Shown: positions 1 through 8,848, counted from the first letter of the stretch. The stretch: 64,000 nucleotides of DNA from Halobellus limi (GCF_004799685.1 NZ_CP031312.1:124001-188000); one strand, 5' to 3'. The notes: a model not told the origin generated them from the letters alone. A program made the numbers and translations.

Positions 1-426
1 GTGATCCGGAGCGTGTTCGTACTCCTGGCGCTGGCGTCGGTCTCCGCCACGCTTGCGAGTATGTACTACCTCGTCGACTCGCTCGCCCCCCGCCGGTTCT
101 ACGGCGACGGCGTCGGCGACCGGTTCTTAGATCACAAGTGGTTCCCCTGGCTGAACGACGATCCCACGGACCTCGATCGGTTCAGCCGGACCGAGATCGA
201 CTCGCCCGCGGACCTGGAGCGGGCGGTCGAGGAGTGGATCGAGGGGTACGACGAGGACACGAGAATCGACTCCGAGGAGGCCTTCCAGTACTCCCGGCTG
301 TTGAACTACAAACTAGTGGCGCGTCACAAGGCGCGGAACACGGCGTACGGAATGGCGTTCCTCCGCCTCGCGGTCGTCTGTCTGGGACTCGTCATCACCG
401 TCGGGATGCTCGGCGGCGTCTTCTGA
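1..426 (+). CDS. Small two-helix membrane protein, possibly truncated at window edge
   Basis: The frame is open from the first base with GTG, so the true start may lie upstream. The 141-residue product has a hydrophobic N-terminal segment (about residues 5-27), an acidic central part rich in Asp/Glu, and a second membrane segment at the C-terminus (about 118-140). No known domain is recognised. It precedes another membrane protein and a large tubulin-like GTPase on the same strand, so it may belong to the same membrane-associated module; that link is inference from order only. Acidic composition and GC-rich third positions support it being a real haloarchaeal gene. Confidence 0.65.
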   Translation: MIRSVFVLLALASVSATLASMYYLVDSLAPRRFYGDGVGDRFLDHKWFPWLNDDPTDLDRFSRTEIDSPADLERAVEEWIEGYDEDTRIDSEEAFQYSRLLNYKLVARHKARNTAYGMAFLRLAVVCLGLVITVGMLGGVF

Positions 427-533
427 GAGCGACCCCCTGACCGCGTCGCGGCGCTCAGAGCCGGTGAGCGAAGCGATCCGCCTCACCGACAGACCGCGCC
501 GCCGGTTACGATTAGAATAATCACTGATTGAAA

Positions 534-542
534 AAGTATTAA
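534..542 (+). promoter_or_regulatory. TATA-like box before the 259-aa membrane protein gene
   Basis: An A/T-rich AAGTATTAA element sits in otherwise GC-rich DNA. It is centred about 30 bases before the in-frame ATG at 568 but only about 18 before the ATG at 556. The usual archaeal spacing to the transcription start therefore favours a leaderless message beginning near 565-568. Confidence 0.45.
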
Positions 543-555
543 GCCGCATCCCCGG

Positions 556-1335
556 ATGCAAACACGTATGCGAAGCGCACGGCTGCTCACGATTATTCTC
601 GCTGTGGTTCTGGCCGCCGGAATGGTCGCGCCGGTAATGGCCCAGTCGGGGCCTGTCAGTACAGACATCTCGACGTCGTACGACGGCGTGGCGGACGGCA
701 GACAGGCGATCGACGTCGAGGCCACGTTCTCGGCGTCCAGCGACGTGACGGGGCTCGAGATCCAGTTCCGAGAGACCGAGAACTCCTTTATCGACTATCA
801 GGATTCGTTCAACATAACGACGAGTTCGAACGTCGAGTCCGAACGGACGAACCGGCGGACGTTCCTCATCGAGGAACTGCCGGCGGGTGAAACGGTGACG
901 ATCTCCTTCACGGCGTATCCGCGAACCCTCGACCAGGAAGAACTTCGCGCCGCCGTCATCGGAATGACCGCCGAGAACCCAAGAACGTTCGAGGACTCGG
1001 CCGTCGTCACGGCCGATACGTCTTCCTCGCCGCTCTTGGCGTATCAGAGTGCACAAGATCAGCTCGATCAGTTCGAGTTGCTCCGAACGGTCGGGATCGG
1101 GGGCGTCGTCGGGGCGGCCCTGATCGGGCTGCTCGGCCTCGTGACGGCCGGGTACACGTGGCGGATGAGACTGCCGAGCGAAATCGACGAGAAGGAAGAG
1201 GAGATCGCCAGCGATCTGGACAACCTCCTCGACGACGTCCAGGATCCGATCCTCGCCGACGAAATAGAACGAATCAAGAATAAATACGAATCCGAGGGTA
1301 TTCTGGCGTCGGACGACGACCTGGACGACCTCTGA
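556..1335 (+). CDS. Exported single-pass membrane protein next to tubulin-like gene
   Basis: 259 residues: N-terminal signal peptide (hydrophobic core about residues 9-28, ending in a VMAQS-like cleavage region), an extracellular beta-rich domain of about 145 residues, one transmembrane helix (about 178-202, Gly/Leu-rich), and a highly acidic cytoplasmic tail of about 55 residues. No family is recognised with certainty. An ATG four codons downstream (568) fits the promoter spacing better and gives a more compact signal peptide, so 568 may be the true start. The topology, with an outer domain and a charged inner tail, would suit a membrane anchor or sensor for the cytoskeletal-type protein encoded just downstream; this is inference. 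Confidence 0.75.
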   Translation: MQTRMRSARLLTIILAVVLAAGMVAPVMAQSGPVSTDISTSYDGVADGRQAIDVEATFSASSDVTGLEIQFRETENSFIDYQDSFNITTSSNVESERTNRRTFLIEELPAGETVTISFTAYPRTLDQEELRAAVIGMTAENPRTFEDSAVVTADTSSSPLLAYQSAQDQLDQFELLRTVGIGGVVGAALIGLLGLVTAGYTWRMRLPSEIDEKEEEIASDLDNLLDDVQDPILADEIERIKNKYESEGILASDDDLDDL

Positions 1336-1484
1336 CGCCGGCGTACCGGTGTGCGGTTGCTGGAAACGGCCGCGCCTGACATTGAGTGTCGGGTTGCGTC
1401 CGACAGTCGGAGGCTCACGCGGCTTTTTGCAGAGAGTGTGGGTATCCGAAATCACTATGTCGACGGGGTTAGGGATATGTTAAT

Positions 1485-3992
1485 ATGACACTGAATCCGA
1501 CGGTCGTCGTGGGGGTAGGGGAAGCAGGTGTCAAGATGACTTCCCAGGTCTACGAGGAGTTACTGGAGATGCACGACGTCGACGAGACGACGTCTTCGCC
1601 CGACTTCCTCGACGACTTCCTGTTCATCACGATCGACACTCGCGAACAGGACCTCGACCGGTTCGCGAGAGAAGAGTTTCACGACATTCTCTTAGAGCCG
1701 CAAAGCAGCGTCTGGGAGAAGAACAAAAAGGAATTCAGTTACATCCACGACGGAATCGACGACCTCGACCCCGCGGGGGGCGCCTCGCGCCAGCGTCCGA
1801 CGGCGCGGTTCTACATCGACAACGCCAGGAACTTCGACGACCTCTACTCGGAGCTGCAGACGGTCATACACACCTTCGCGGACAACGTCGCCGGCAACCC
1901 GAACCTCTGGATTATGAACTCCTACGGGGGCGGGACGGGGAGCGGTGCGTTCCCGCTTCTGACGGCGATCTTAGACGAAATCGCCGGCCGCCACGACAAG
2001 CCCTTCTGGTTCGGCGGCATCGGGTCGCTGCCTCGGCTCGACGAACTGGCCAGCGACGATATGATTCCGGCCGAGAGCAAGAACCTCTACGCGAACGCGT
2101 ACTCGGCGCTGCGCGAACTCGGCGTCCTCATCGACTACGACTTCGCCGACGACACGGTGTTCGACGACGCCGGCGGGGCGAGCTATCCCTTCGAGATCGA
2201 ACTGGAGTCGGACCCGGGAATCAAGGCGAGTTCGACGTTCGAGATCACGGAGAGCCCGTACGATTTCTACGGGCTGATGGGGCTCGACGAGAGCGAGGGC
2301 AAGAGCCACAAGCGGATGATGAACCGAATCGCGGCGAACACGGTGCTCTTCTTCTCCGAGGAGAGCGGACTGGAGGACTTCGGCGACGACCTCGTCCGCA
2401 ACGACGATCCGCCGATCCTGTACTCCATCAGCAGCGCCGGCGTCCAGGTCCCGGTGGACGGACTGAAGGAGTACACAGACCTCCTGAACGAACTCAACGG
2501 CGTGGCGCGGCGGCTCCGAGACGTTCGGTTCGACGTGAATCAGAAGCGTGCGAACCGCGACGTCCTCAGGCGAATCGTCGACCTCGACGCCGAAACCGAG
2601 TTCGACTCGGACACGAACGTCGACGTCGAACTGTTGCCGACGTCGGAGTTGACCCCAACGGACGACGACGCGGGTCAGACGGACCTGGACGAGATCCTCG
2701 AACACGTCTCGAAGCTGCAGGAGCACGCCGCAGAGCACGTCGATCGGTTCGAGATGGAGAAGTTCAGCGAGCAGCTGCTGGACGATCGGGCCGAGACGAT
2801 GCTCAACGGGACGCCGGCCCTGACCGATCAGATCGAGTTCGATCCCGATCCCGTCGTCGAGTTCTTCTACTACCAGCAGCTCGCCGAGGCGTACCGAGAA
2901 CTGGAGAACGAACACTCCTTCCCCGAGAAGCTCGAACGGGAGTGGGAGAACATCAAGGACGACATACCGGAGTCGCCGATCTCGGTCGACGTGACGCAAC
3001 TCAACAGCGCGGGAGCGGTCGAGCGCTGGGACGAGGCCGTCGCCGATTTCATCGATTACAAGCTCAGAGCCATCGACAAGGCGATCGACGACACGGGCCT
3101 CATCCGCGGGCGTGAGAAGCGGAAGAAGCTCCAGAACATGAAAGAGGAGTGGGAAGCCAAGCGGAGCAACCTCCAGCCGAAGGCCAGAACGTACAAGCAG
3201 ATCGTCAGCGGGCGCGAGATGACGAGTGCCCGCGCCAGCGACGCGAAGGTCACGATCCGGAACTTCTACCAGGAGTACGACAGCCAACTCCAGAACGACC
3301 TCGAACCGAAGGAAAGCGACATCAAGAGCACGTACCGCTCGCTGTCGAACCGGAAGGACGCGCTGGAGACGAAGCTCGAAGACCCGCCGCGGGAGCGCTT
3401 CACCGACATCCCGTTCACGAGCTTCGAGGACGTCTCGCCGGGCGTGATCGAATCGTCGGCCAGCATCGTCGATCTCGTCTCCGGCCAGGTCATCGAGAAG
3501 TCGGAAGTCGTCGACGCCACCCGCCACGCGATCGAGTCGCTGGATGAGAACCTCGAAGACGTCGCCGTGAACCGGATCGACCCGCAGATCCGAGAGTTCA
3601 TCGGCCTGCTCTCGAGCGAGGCGAACGAGGCGATCGTCGACGGGACCTACGACGCCGAAGTCGCCGGCAACGGCGTGAAACAGGCGTACAACAACTTCAA
3701 GGACGACAGCACGGTCAGTCTGGACGACGAGTTCTCCCTCCGGATGGTCGGGCTGTACGCGCAGATCCTCTTAGAGAACACGAGCGAGTTCGGTACCATC
3801 CACGAGCTGTACCGCGACCCGGACGAGAACGTCGGCCGACAGTTCGGCGTCGATATCGACGACGACGAGTTCATCACCGCGAAGTTCGCGTACCCGGAGC
3901 TGTTCCCGGACGACGAGCGAATTCCGGCCTACTTCGGTATCGAAGGCGAGTCGACGGACTCCGAGGACACCGATCTCGTGAAAACCGACTGA
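1485..3992 (+). CDS. Large FtsZ/tubulin-superfamily GTPase (Tubulin_2-like)
   Basis: The 835-residue product begins with a glycine-rich nucleotide-binding strand (GVGEAG, residues 10-15) and carries the tubulin/FtsZ signature GGGTGSG at residues 148-154, where FtsZ and tubulin bind the GTP phosphates. The rest is much longer than FtsZ or CetZ (about 350-400 aa). It contains a charged, probably helical or coiled-coil stretch (about residues 470-640) and an acidic C-terminus. Large FtsZ-like proteins of this type have been proposed from comparative genomics to take part in membrane-remodelling systems with a vWA protein and membrane partners. The two membrane proteins upstream fit that picture, but no vWA gene is visible here. 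GTP binding is strongly suggested; polymerisation and cellular role are not shown by sequence. Confidence 0.85.
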   Translation: MTLNPTVVVGVGEAGVKMTSQVYEELLEMHDVDETTSSPDFLDDFLFITIDTREQDLDRFAREEFHDILLEPQSSVWEKNKKEFSYIHDGIDDLDPAGGASRQRPTARFYIDNARNFDDLYSELQTVIHTFADNVAGNPNLWIMNSYGGGTGSGAFPLLTAILDEIAGRHDKPFWFGGIGSLPRLDELASDDMIPAESKNLYANAYSALRELGVLIDYDFADDTVFDDAGGASYPFEIELESDPGIKASSTFEITESPYDFYGLMGLDESEGKSHKRMMNRIAANTVLFFSEESGLEDFGDDLVRNDDPPILYSISSAGVQVPVDGLKEYTDLLNELNGVARRLRDVRFDVNQKRANRDVLRRIVDLDAETEFDSDTNVDVELLPTSELTPTDDDAGQTDLDEILEHVSKLQEHAAEHVDRFEMEKFSEQLLDDRAETMLNGTPALTDQIEFDPDPVVEFFYYQQLAEAYRELENEHSFPEKLEREWENIKDDIPESPISVDVTQLNSAGAVERWDEAVADFIDYKLRAIDKAIDDTGLIRGREKRKKLQNMKEEWEAKRSNLQPKARTYKQIVSGREMTSARASDAKVTIRNFYQEYDSQLQNDLEPKESDIKSTYRSLSNRKDALETKLEDPPRERFTDIPFTSFEDVSPGVIESSASIVDLVSGQVIEKSEVVDATRHAIESLDENLEDVAVNRIDPQIREFIGLLSSEANEAIVDGTYDAEVAGNGVKQAYNNFKDDSTVSLDDEFSLRMVGLYAQILLENTSEFGTIHELYRDPDENVGRQFGVDIDDDEFITAKFAYPELFPDDERIPAYFGIEGESTDSEDTDLVKTD

Positions 3993-4379
3993 GAACCGGA
4001 GCGGGGCTTCGAGTCGGCGCTTTCGTCTTTTCACCGATCCCCGGCGGGTTCCGGTTGAGGCCTATAGCAGCGCCTCGAACGCGTTGGCGACCCGATACGA
4101 GGCGGAAATCGCCGTCCAGTTCGGACGGGGACCGCCAGTATACACAAGACTTTTACTCGATTCGCCGAATCATCAGACACGGTCACGGGCGAACGCCCCC
4201 GGCGGGCGCACGGGTAGGGGTACGCGAGCGAACGTCGGGCGTCGTCCGATGGACATTTTTCGAGACCAACTCGGGAGCGGAGCCGCAAGTGTCGGTGGGA
4301 TTCGGAAAGTATCGGTGAGGTCCGGAAAGTATCGTCAGTCCAGGGTGTCGGTACGCCGGATGGCAGGTCGCGACCCTCC
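3993..4379. other. Intergenic region between convergent genes, with a short direct repeat
   Basis: No convincing gene is seen between the tubulin-like gene and the convergent membrane hydrolase gene. A T-rich stretch follows the tubulin-like stop (about 4018-4032). A 12-base direct repeat, CGGAAAGTATCG, occurs at 4303-4314 and 4323-4334, i.e. with a 20-base period. An A/T-rich patch near 4137-4160 resembles a promoter but has no recognisable gene after it. Confidence 0.5.
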
Positions 4380-5381
4380 CTACGCGAGTGCCACGTAGAC
4401 GAACACGTAGCCCACGAGCGCGACCGTGGTCCCGGCCAGTGCGATGGCGACGACCCCGAAGTTCGGCCGGAGTCGTTCCGAGACCACCACGTCCTGCCGG
4501 AGGGCCGGCCTGACCGGCGAGGCCGACCGGTACCACGAGAGCGCGCCACAGACCGAGCCGACCGCGAGGATCGAGAACACGAAGTGATACGAGACGTCGA
4601 GCGTCGGCGGCACGAGGACGAGCGCGGCGGCGCCGTACGTCGCGCCGAGCGCCGCGCTCCGGTCGGAGAACAGTCGGACCGAGCGGTCGGTCACGCGCAC
4701 GACGGCCAGCACCGCGAGCCAGACGACCGCCAGTTCGAGCGCGAACGCGCCCAGGAGGTGGATCGTCGGATCCGGGTGCAGGACGACGCGGGCGTCGACG
4801 AGGCCGACCTCGAACGGGTACAGAAGCTGCGGCGGCGAACCGGTCACCAGGTCGCCCCACGGGTGCGTGAAGAGGCCCACCGCGGCGGCCGCCGTGACGG
4901 CCCGCAGAGAGAGGTCGGTCCGGCGGGCGGTCAGGGTCGCGATTGCGAGTCCAACGAGCCCGAACGCGCCCATCACGACGCCGCCGAGCGGGCCGCTGAC
5001 CGCGACCGCGACCGCCACGAGGCCCGCGACCCCCGAGAGCGCACCCGCGTACGCGAGCCGGCGCCGTCGGTCGGATCGGCGGACGGCAGAACTCCAGAGT
5101 CCGAACGCCGGGGCCGCCACGACCGCCACGACGAGCGAGTGCGTCATCGACCGGTGGACGGTGTTGGCGGCGTCCCAGAACGCCTCGGGGTTGACCGCTC
5201 CCCCGCCGAGGAACCGGCCGCCGTCGATCGCGGCGACGGCGTAGACGACGTCGACGTCGGGGAGTGCCGCGAACGCGCCCGCGACGGCACCGAGCGCCAG
5301 CGCGCGCCGCGGCCGCCAGCCTCGCCACTCCGCGAACAGCACCGCGAGGGCGAACGCCAGCATCGCGTGACCGAGAAACAC
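4380..5381 (-). CDS. YdjM-family membrane-bound metal-dependent hydrolase
   Basis: 333 residues with many hydrophobic helices. The N-terminus reads FLGHAMLAFALAV and is followed by LPDVDVVY (about residues 39-46), then RSMTHSLVVA and THPWGDL. These His/Asp motifs (GH, PD.D, HR..THS, HPWGD) match the LexA-regulated, membrane-bound, predicted metal-dependent hydrolase family (YdjM, DUF457). The substrate is unknown. The start used is GTG at 5381; no in-frame ATG precedes the GHAM motif. It is divergent from the aminotransferase gene at 5525 and convergent with the tubulin-like gene. Confidence 0.85.
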   Translation of the reverse strand: MFLGHAMLAFALAVLFAEWRGWRPRRALALGAVAGAFAALPDVDVVYAVAAIDGGRFLGGGAVNPEAFWDAANTVHRSMTHSLVVAVVAAPAFGLWSSAVRRSDRRRRLAYAGALSGVAGLVAVAVAVSGPLGGVVMGAFGLVGLAIATLTARRTDLSLRAVTAAAAVGLFTHPWGDLVTGSPPQLLYPFEVGLVDARVVLHPDPTIHLLGAFALELAVVWLAVLAVVRVTDRSVRLFSDRSAALGATYGAAALVLVPPTLDVSYHFVFSILAVGSVCGALSWYRSASPVRPALRQDVVVSERLRPNFGVVAIALAGTTVALVGYVFVYVALA

Positions 5382-5524
5382 GTCATCGTAACCCCGCGCT
5401 CGCGGAACATAAGCGTCTCGTCAGCCATGGTAACGTACCGCGGGGTCGGAGACCGCCGGCCGCGCGCTCCGCACCGTCGCCGCGTCCAGCAGTCACTAAG
5501 TGTGGAGAGCGAGAAGACGGGGTA

Positions 5525-6652
5525 ATGACGACGCCAGCCGGCGTCCGTGACGCCGTCCCCGTGTTCGAGGAGACGAGGTATCTGAACACCGGCGCGAGCG
5601 GGCCGAGTCCCCGGCCGATCGTCGAACGGGCGCAGCGGACCGTCGAAGAACACGAGTGGGGGGCCGCCGCGGATCCGGGACCGTACCCCTACGCCTTCGG
5701 GCTCTTCGAGGACGTGAGAGCGGACGTCGCGGGCTTCATCGGGGCCGAGCGCGACGAGGTGGCGCTGACGCAGAGCACGACCGACGGAATCAACCGCATC
5801 GCCTGTGCGATGGCGTGGGAACCGGGCGACGTCGTCGTCAGGACGGACCTCGAACACCCCGCGGGGGTCCTCCCCTGGCAGCGACTCGAACGGCAGGGGT
5901 GTGAGGTCCGCGTGGCGCCGACGACCGACGGCCGGATCGACCGCGACGCCTACCGCGACGCCGTCGCGGACGCGAAACTCGTCTGTCTGAGCGCGCTGAC
6001 GTGGAACTACGGGACGCACCTTCCGGTCGCGGAACTGGTGGCCGACGCCCACGACGCCGGCGCGCGCGTCCTCGTCGACGCCGTCCAGGTGCCCGGGCAG
6101 TGCCGGCTGGACGTCCACGAGTGGGGCGCGGACGCCGTCGCGATGGCGAGCCACAAGTGGATGCTCGGGCTCTGGGGCGGCGGGTTCCTCTACGTGGACG
6201 ACGACGTCGTCGACGACTTCCACCCCGGACAGATCGGCTACCGGAGCGTCGAGGAGTCGGGCGCAGACGAGTACGAACTGAAGGAGGGCGCACCCCGCTT
6301 CGAGATCGGGACGACGAACCCCGCGCCGTACGCCGCCCTCTCGGAGTCGATCGACCTGCTCGAATCCGTCGGCCTCGACGCGATCGAGCGCCACATCGAC
6401 GACCTCGCGACCCGGTTCGTCGACGGCGTCCCCGAGGGGAGACTCGTCAGTCCGCGCGACCCGGAGTCGGGACTCGTGACCGTCACCGTCGACGATCCGG
6501 AGTCGACGGTCGACCGGCTGCGGGAGGAGTACGGGATCGTCGTTCGTTCGCTGCCGGACCCCGAGGACGCCGTGCGCGCCTCGCTGCACGTGTACAACAC
6601 GGCCGAGGACGTCGATCGACTTCTGGACGGACTGAACGAGATCGGGTGGTGA
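5525..6652 (+). CDS. Class V aminotransferase (cysteine desulfurase-like fold)
   Basis: 375 residues of the PLP-dependent class V aminotransferase family, which also includes cysteine desulfurases, isopenicillin N epimerase-like proteins and kynureninase. Visible features are YLNTGASGPSP near the N-terminus, the phosphate-binding QSTTDGIN segment (about residues 86-93), the cofactor aspartate in LVDAVQVPG, and the Schiff-base lysine in SHKWMLG (Lys211). The ATG at 5525 is chosen because it starts the conserved domain directly; the open frame upstream is arginine-rich and not protein-like. No SufE/SufU or Fe-S scaffold gene is nearby, so a general aminotransferase or epimerase role is as likely as desulfurase activity. 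Confidence 0.88.
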   Translation: MTTPAGVRDAVPVFEETRYLNTGASGPSPRPIVERAQRTVEEHEWGAAADPGPYPYAFGLFEDVRADVAGFIGAERDEVALTQSTTDGINRIACAMAWEPGDVVVRTDLEHPAGVLPWQRLERQGCEVRVAPTTDGRIDRDAYRDAVADAKLVCLSALTWNYGTHLPVAELVADAHDAGARVLVDAVQVPGQCRLDVHEWGADAVAMASHKWMLGLWGGGFLYVDDDVVDDFHPGQIGYRSVEESGADEYELKEGAPRFEIGTTNPAPYAALSESIDLLESVGLDAIERHIDDLATRFVDGVPEGRLVSPRDPESGLVTVTVDDPESTVDRLREEYGIVVRSLPDPEDAVRASLHVYNTAEDVDRLLDGLNEIGW

Positions 6653-6677
6653 TCGAGGTTCACGACCGCCGTTTCGG

Positions 6678-6686
6678 TTTTTATTG
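6678..6686 (+). terminator. T-rich terminator after aminotransferase gene
   Basis: A TTTTTATTG run lies 25 bases after the aminotransferase stop codon and directly at the 3' end of the convergent ArsC-like gene. Archaeal termination typically occurs at such T-runs. No stem-loop is needed or clearly seen. Confidence 0.4.
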
Positions 6687-7154
6687 CTACGCTGAGCCAG
6701 CTCCGCCCGGCACGACCTCGTCGAGGAGGTCGCCGACGCGCCGCTCGATCTCGTCGCGGATCGCCGCGACCTCGGCGGGCGGGCGGCCGTCGGGGTCCTC
6801 GAGGTCCCAGTCCCTGTTCTCGCCCGCCCACCCGGCGGGACAGACGTCCGCGGCCGAACAGCCCATCGTGACGACGTAGTCGCTGTCTCGGACCTCCGCG
6901 AACGCGATCTCCCGCGGCGTGCGCGCCGAGAGGTCGACCCCGACCGCGTCCATCGCCGTGACGACCTCCTCGTGGACGCGCGCTGCCGGCCGCGTCCCCC
7001 CAGTGAGCAGTTCGATGCGGTCTTCCAGTCCGCGTCGTTCGAGTTCCCGTCGAGCGAACGCGTAGGCCATCTGTGACCGGCCGGCGTTCTGGACGCAGAC
7101 GAAAGCGATACACGTGGGGTCGGATCGATCCGGAGAGTCTGAGTGGTCAGTCAT
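6687..7154 (-). CDS. Low-molecular-weight phosphatase / arsenate reductase-like protein
   Basis: 155 residues. The catalytic loop CVQNAGRS (Cys20 to Arg26, pattern C-x5-R) and a downstream DPDGRPP segment carrying the general-acid aspartate are those of the low-molecular-weight protein tyrosine phosphatase fold used by thioredoxin-type arsenate reductases. Another conserved segment, VVTMGCSAADVCP, provides additional cysteines of the kind used in the disulfide relay of ArsC. The ATG at 7154 is chosen because it starts just before the first beta strand; the open frame upstream to 7292 is unlike a protein. No arsR, arsB or acr3 gene is adjacent, so phosphatase versus arsenate reductase remains open. 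Confidence 0.85.
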   Translation of the reverse strand: MTDHSDSPDRSDPTCIAFVCVQNAGRSQMAYAFARRELERRGLEDRIELLTGGTRPAARVHEEVVTAMDAVGVDLSARTPREIAFAEVRDSDYVVTMGCSAADVCPAGWAGENRDWDLEDPDGRPPAEVAAIRDEIERRVGDLLDEVVPGGAGSA

Positions 7155-7586
7155 GAGCGGCGGAGCGGAACGCGAGCGGTCGTCCGCGGACGCCGAGACA
7201 GACCGACCGGACCCGAAACCGGCGATCGTTCCCGGGCAATCCGGAGGCGTCTCGTCGCGTATTCCACGGGATAGAGTTGAAAAGAATTTCAATTAAGTGT
7301 TTCGAGGTTCGGGGCGGTATCGACGGGGCTGTGATCGATTCGAAAGCAGGTTGTGAAAATATACAATTAATGGCCAGAAGTGACGTTTCACAGTCTGCAG
7401 AGATCGCGATGTCGTCGTCGATGGCTCAACACCACCGTGAATAGGCGTTGTGAAGTTGCACAGATAGTAAACTAAAGTGATCGGGGTTCGAGGAGGATTC
7501 GATCGTCTGCCCCCGCCTGGAACCGTGCGGAACGGCCGGATCGATGAAGTGAGGTGCCTCGGAGGGCCGTGGGTTCGACCCGTCGC
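7155..7586. other. A/T-rich regulatory intergenic region with palindromes
   Basis: No gene of convincing length is seen. The segment lies upstream of the ArsC-like gene and after the end of the DUF4397 gene. It is distinctly A/T-richer than its surroundings and contains an interrupted palindrome TTGAAA-N4-TTTCAA (7277-7292) and a second pair TGTGAAA (7352-7358) / TTTCACA (7386-7392). Confidence 0.5.
7277..7292. promoter_or_regulatory. Interrupted palindrome, candidate operator upstream of ArsC-like gene
   Basis: A perfect TTGAAA/TTTCAA inverted repeat with a four-base spacer, about 125 bases upstream of the ArsC-like start codon. Dimeric winged-helix regulators bind sites of this shape. The regulator is not identified. 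Confidence 0.35.
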
Positions 7587-8396
7587 CTACGCGGTGTCCT
7601 GCGCGACGACCAGGTCGAAGGGCGTGTCAGCGGGTTCGTCGTCCGGCGAGAGGTAGCCCGCGGCGAAGGCGGTGTACACCTGGCCGCCGCCGAGGCTCAC
7701 GTCAAAGTCGGCGACCACGTCGCCGTCGTTGCTCTCGGTGTCCCCGCGGATCTGGAGGGTATAGTCGCCGGCGGGAACCTCGACGTATCCGGCCTCCCCG
7801 TAGGCGACGCCGTCGTAGAGGGCGTCGCCGCTCGATTCGACCGTCACGTCGACCGCCGGGGCGTCCGGCGAGGCGTGAACCACTCTGACCCGCGCGGTGT
7901 CGCCGCCCGGGTCGGAGTTGTCGTCTTCGAGCACGAGCGGTTCGAACGGCTGGTCGCCGTCCTCGCCGATCTCGCCGGTTGCAGCGACGGTGTACGCCGA
8001 GTCGGCCTCGACCGGGACCGGTCCCGAGAAGACGGAGGTGTCCGCGTCCCCGGCGGCCGTGATCTCGACCTCGCGTTCCCCCGCCGGAACCTCCAGATAC
8101 GGGCTGACGGCCCCGAACGCCACGTCTTCGAGTACCGCGTCGCCGTCGACGTACACGTCTACGTTCGGCGCGTTCGGCGACATGTGCGCGACGCGAACCA
8201 TCGCGGTCCCCGCCGGCGTCTCAGTGGCCGTCTCCGTCTCCGTGGCCGTCGGCGTCGACGTGGGAGTGTCGGTGGCGGTGTCCGTCGCGGTGTCGCCCCC
8301 GCCGGAGCCGCCGCAGCCCGCGAGCCCCGCTATCGTGCCGGTGCCGATGCCGACGAGCACCCGTCGTCGAGTCGTGTCCGATGTGTCTGATGACAT
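7587..8396 (-). CDS. Tat-exported lipoprotein with two DUF4397 domains
   Basis: 269 residues. The N-terminus has a twin-arginine run (residues 10-12), a short hydrophobic segment and a lipobox ending LAGC (Cys28), so the protein is probably Tat-exported and lipid-anchored. A Thr/Asp/Glu-rich linker of about 40 residues follows, as in many haloarchaeal surface lipoproteins. Two tandem DUF4397 beta-sandwich domains follow (about 68-165 and 166-262); each begins with a VRV.H.SP.AP.VDV pattern. DUF4397 proteins are cell-surface proteins of unknown function. A TATA-like box centred about 29 bases upstream of the ATG indicates a leaderless transcript. Confidence 0.9.
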   Translation of the reverse strand: MSSDTSDTTRRRVLVGIGTGTIAGLAGCGGSGGGDTATDTATDTPTSTPTATETETATETPAGTAMVRVAHMSPNAPNVDVYVDGDAVLEDVAFGAVSPYLEVPAGEREVEITAAGDADTSVFSGPVPVEADSAYTVAATGEIGEDGDQPFEPLVLEDDNSDPGGDTARVRVVHASPDAPAVDVTVESSGDALYDGVAYGEAGYVEVPAGDYTLQIRGDTESNDGDVVADFDVSLGGGQVYTAFAAGYLSPDDEPADTPFDLVVAQDTA

Positions 8397-8420
8397 CCGG
8401 TTTCGACGACGTTTGACAGA

Positions 8421-8430
8421 AATATAATAG
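8421..8430 (-). promoter_or_regulatory. TATA box of the DUF4397 lipoprotein gene
   Basis: On the minus strand the sequence reads CTATTATATT, 25-34 bases upstream of the ATG at 8396. This spacing predicts a transcript starting at or next to the start codon. Confidence 0.6.
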
Positions 8431-8646
8431 CTTTCGCAGATCAGACTAAAATCTCACTCAAATCCCGCTAAAATCCATACACAGGCTCTCTATTAGCAGG
8501 TATAGATCCACGGACGAAAGGATTTTATGCTGTATTCTCGGATATGTGAAATACGGAGGAAACAGTATCGTCGCGTCGATTCCAGGGGGGAGAACGCCGG
8601 GTCGAGACGCCGCCGCCAGTCGGCCGTCGGGCCGCCCGAGCGGCGT

Positions 8647-8727
8647 CTCCGTTCGTGGACGTCGCGGTGACGCCTCCGTTCGAGGACGACAAGGTGACAC
8701 CTCTCTTCGTGGACGTCGCGGTGGCGT
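8647..8727 (+). repeat. Three imperfect 27-base tandem repeats
   Basis: Three head-to-tail units start at 8647, 8674 and 8701. Each begins CTC(C/T)(G/C)TTCG and contains GGACG. In one plus-strand frame they read as a 9-residue Arg/Gly-rich repeat and in another as a Val/Asp/Pro repeat. They lie between the DUF4397 gene and the small regulator gene, just upstream of the latter's promoter. Confidence 0.7.
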
Positions 8728-8839
8728 CCCGGGGGGGACGACGGGGATCGGACCGTTACCAGCGGGCACATCGACGGGGCCGTCGTCGGTTGCGCCGCGG
8801 CAGTGCCGACCTCGGAACCGCGAGGCCGCCCGCCGGAGG

Positions 8840-8848
8840 TTTCTTAAC
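8840..8848 (+). promoter_or_regulatory. TATA-like box of the winged-helix regulator gene
   Basis: TTTCTTAAC lies 25-33 bases before the ATG at 8873. The position supports this ATG as the start of a leaderless message. Confidence 0.5.

Noticed and set aside
5264-5524. Upstream extension of the aminotransferase frame
   Set aside because: It is antisense to the YdjM-family gene and encodes Arg/Pro/Ala-rich sequence.
7561-7590. tRNA-like GGGTTCGACCC element
   Set aside because: Resembles a T-arm, but the flanking bases do not form the 5-base stem and no acceptor or anticodon arm is present.
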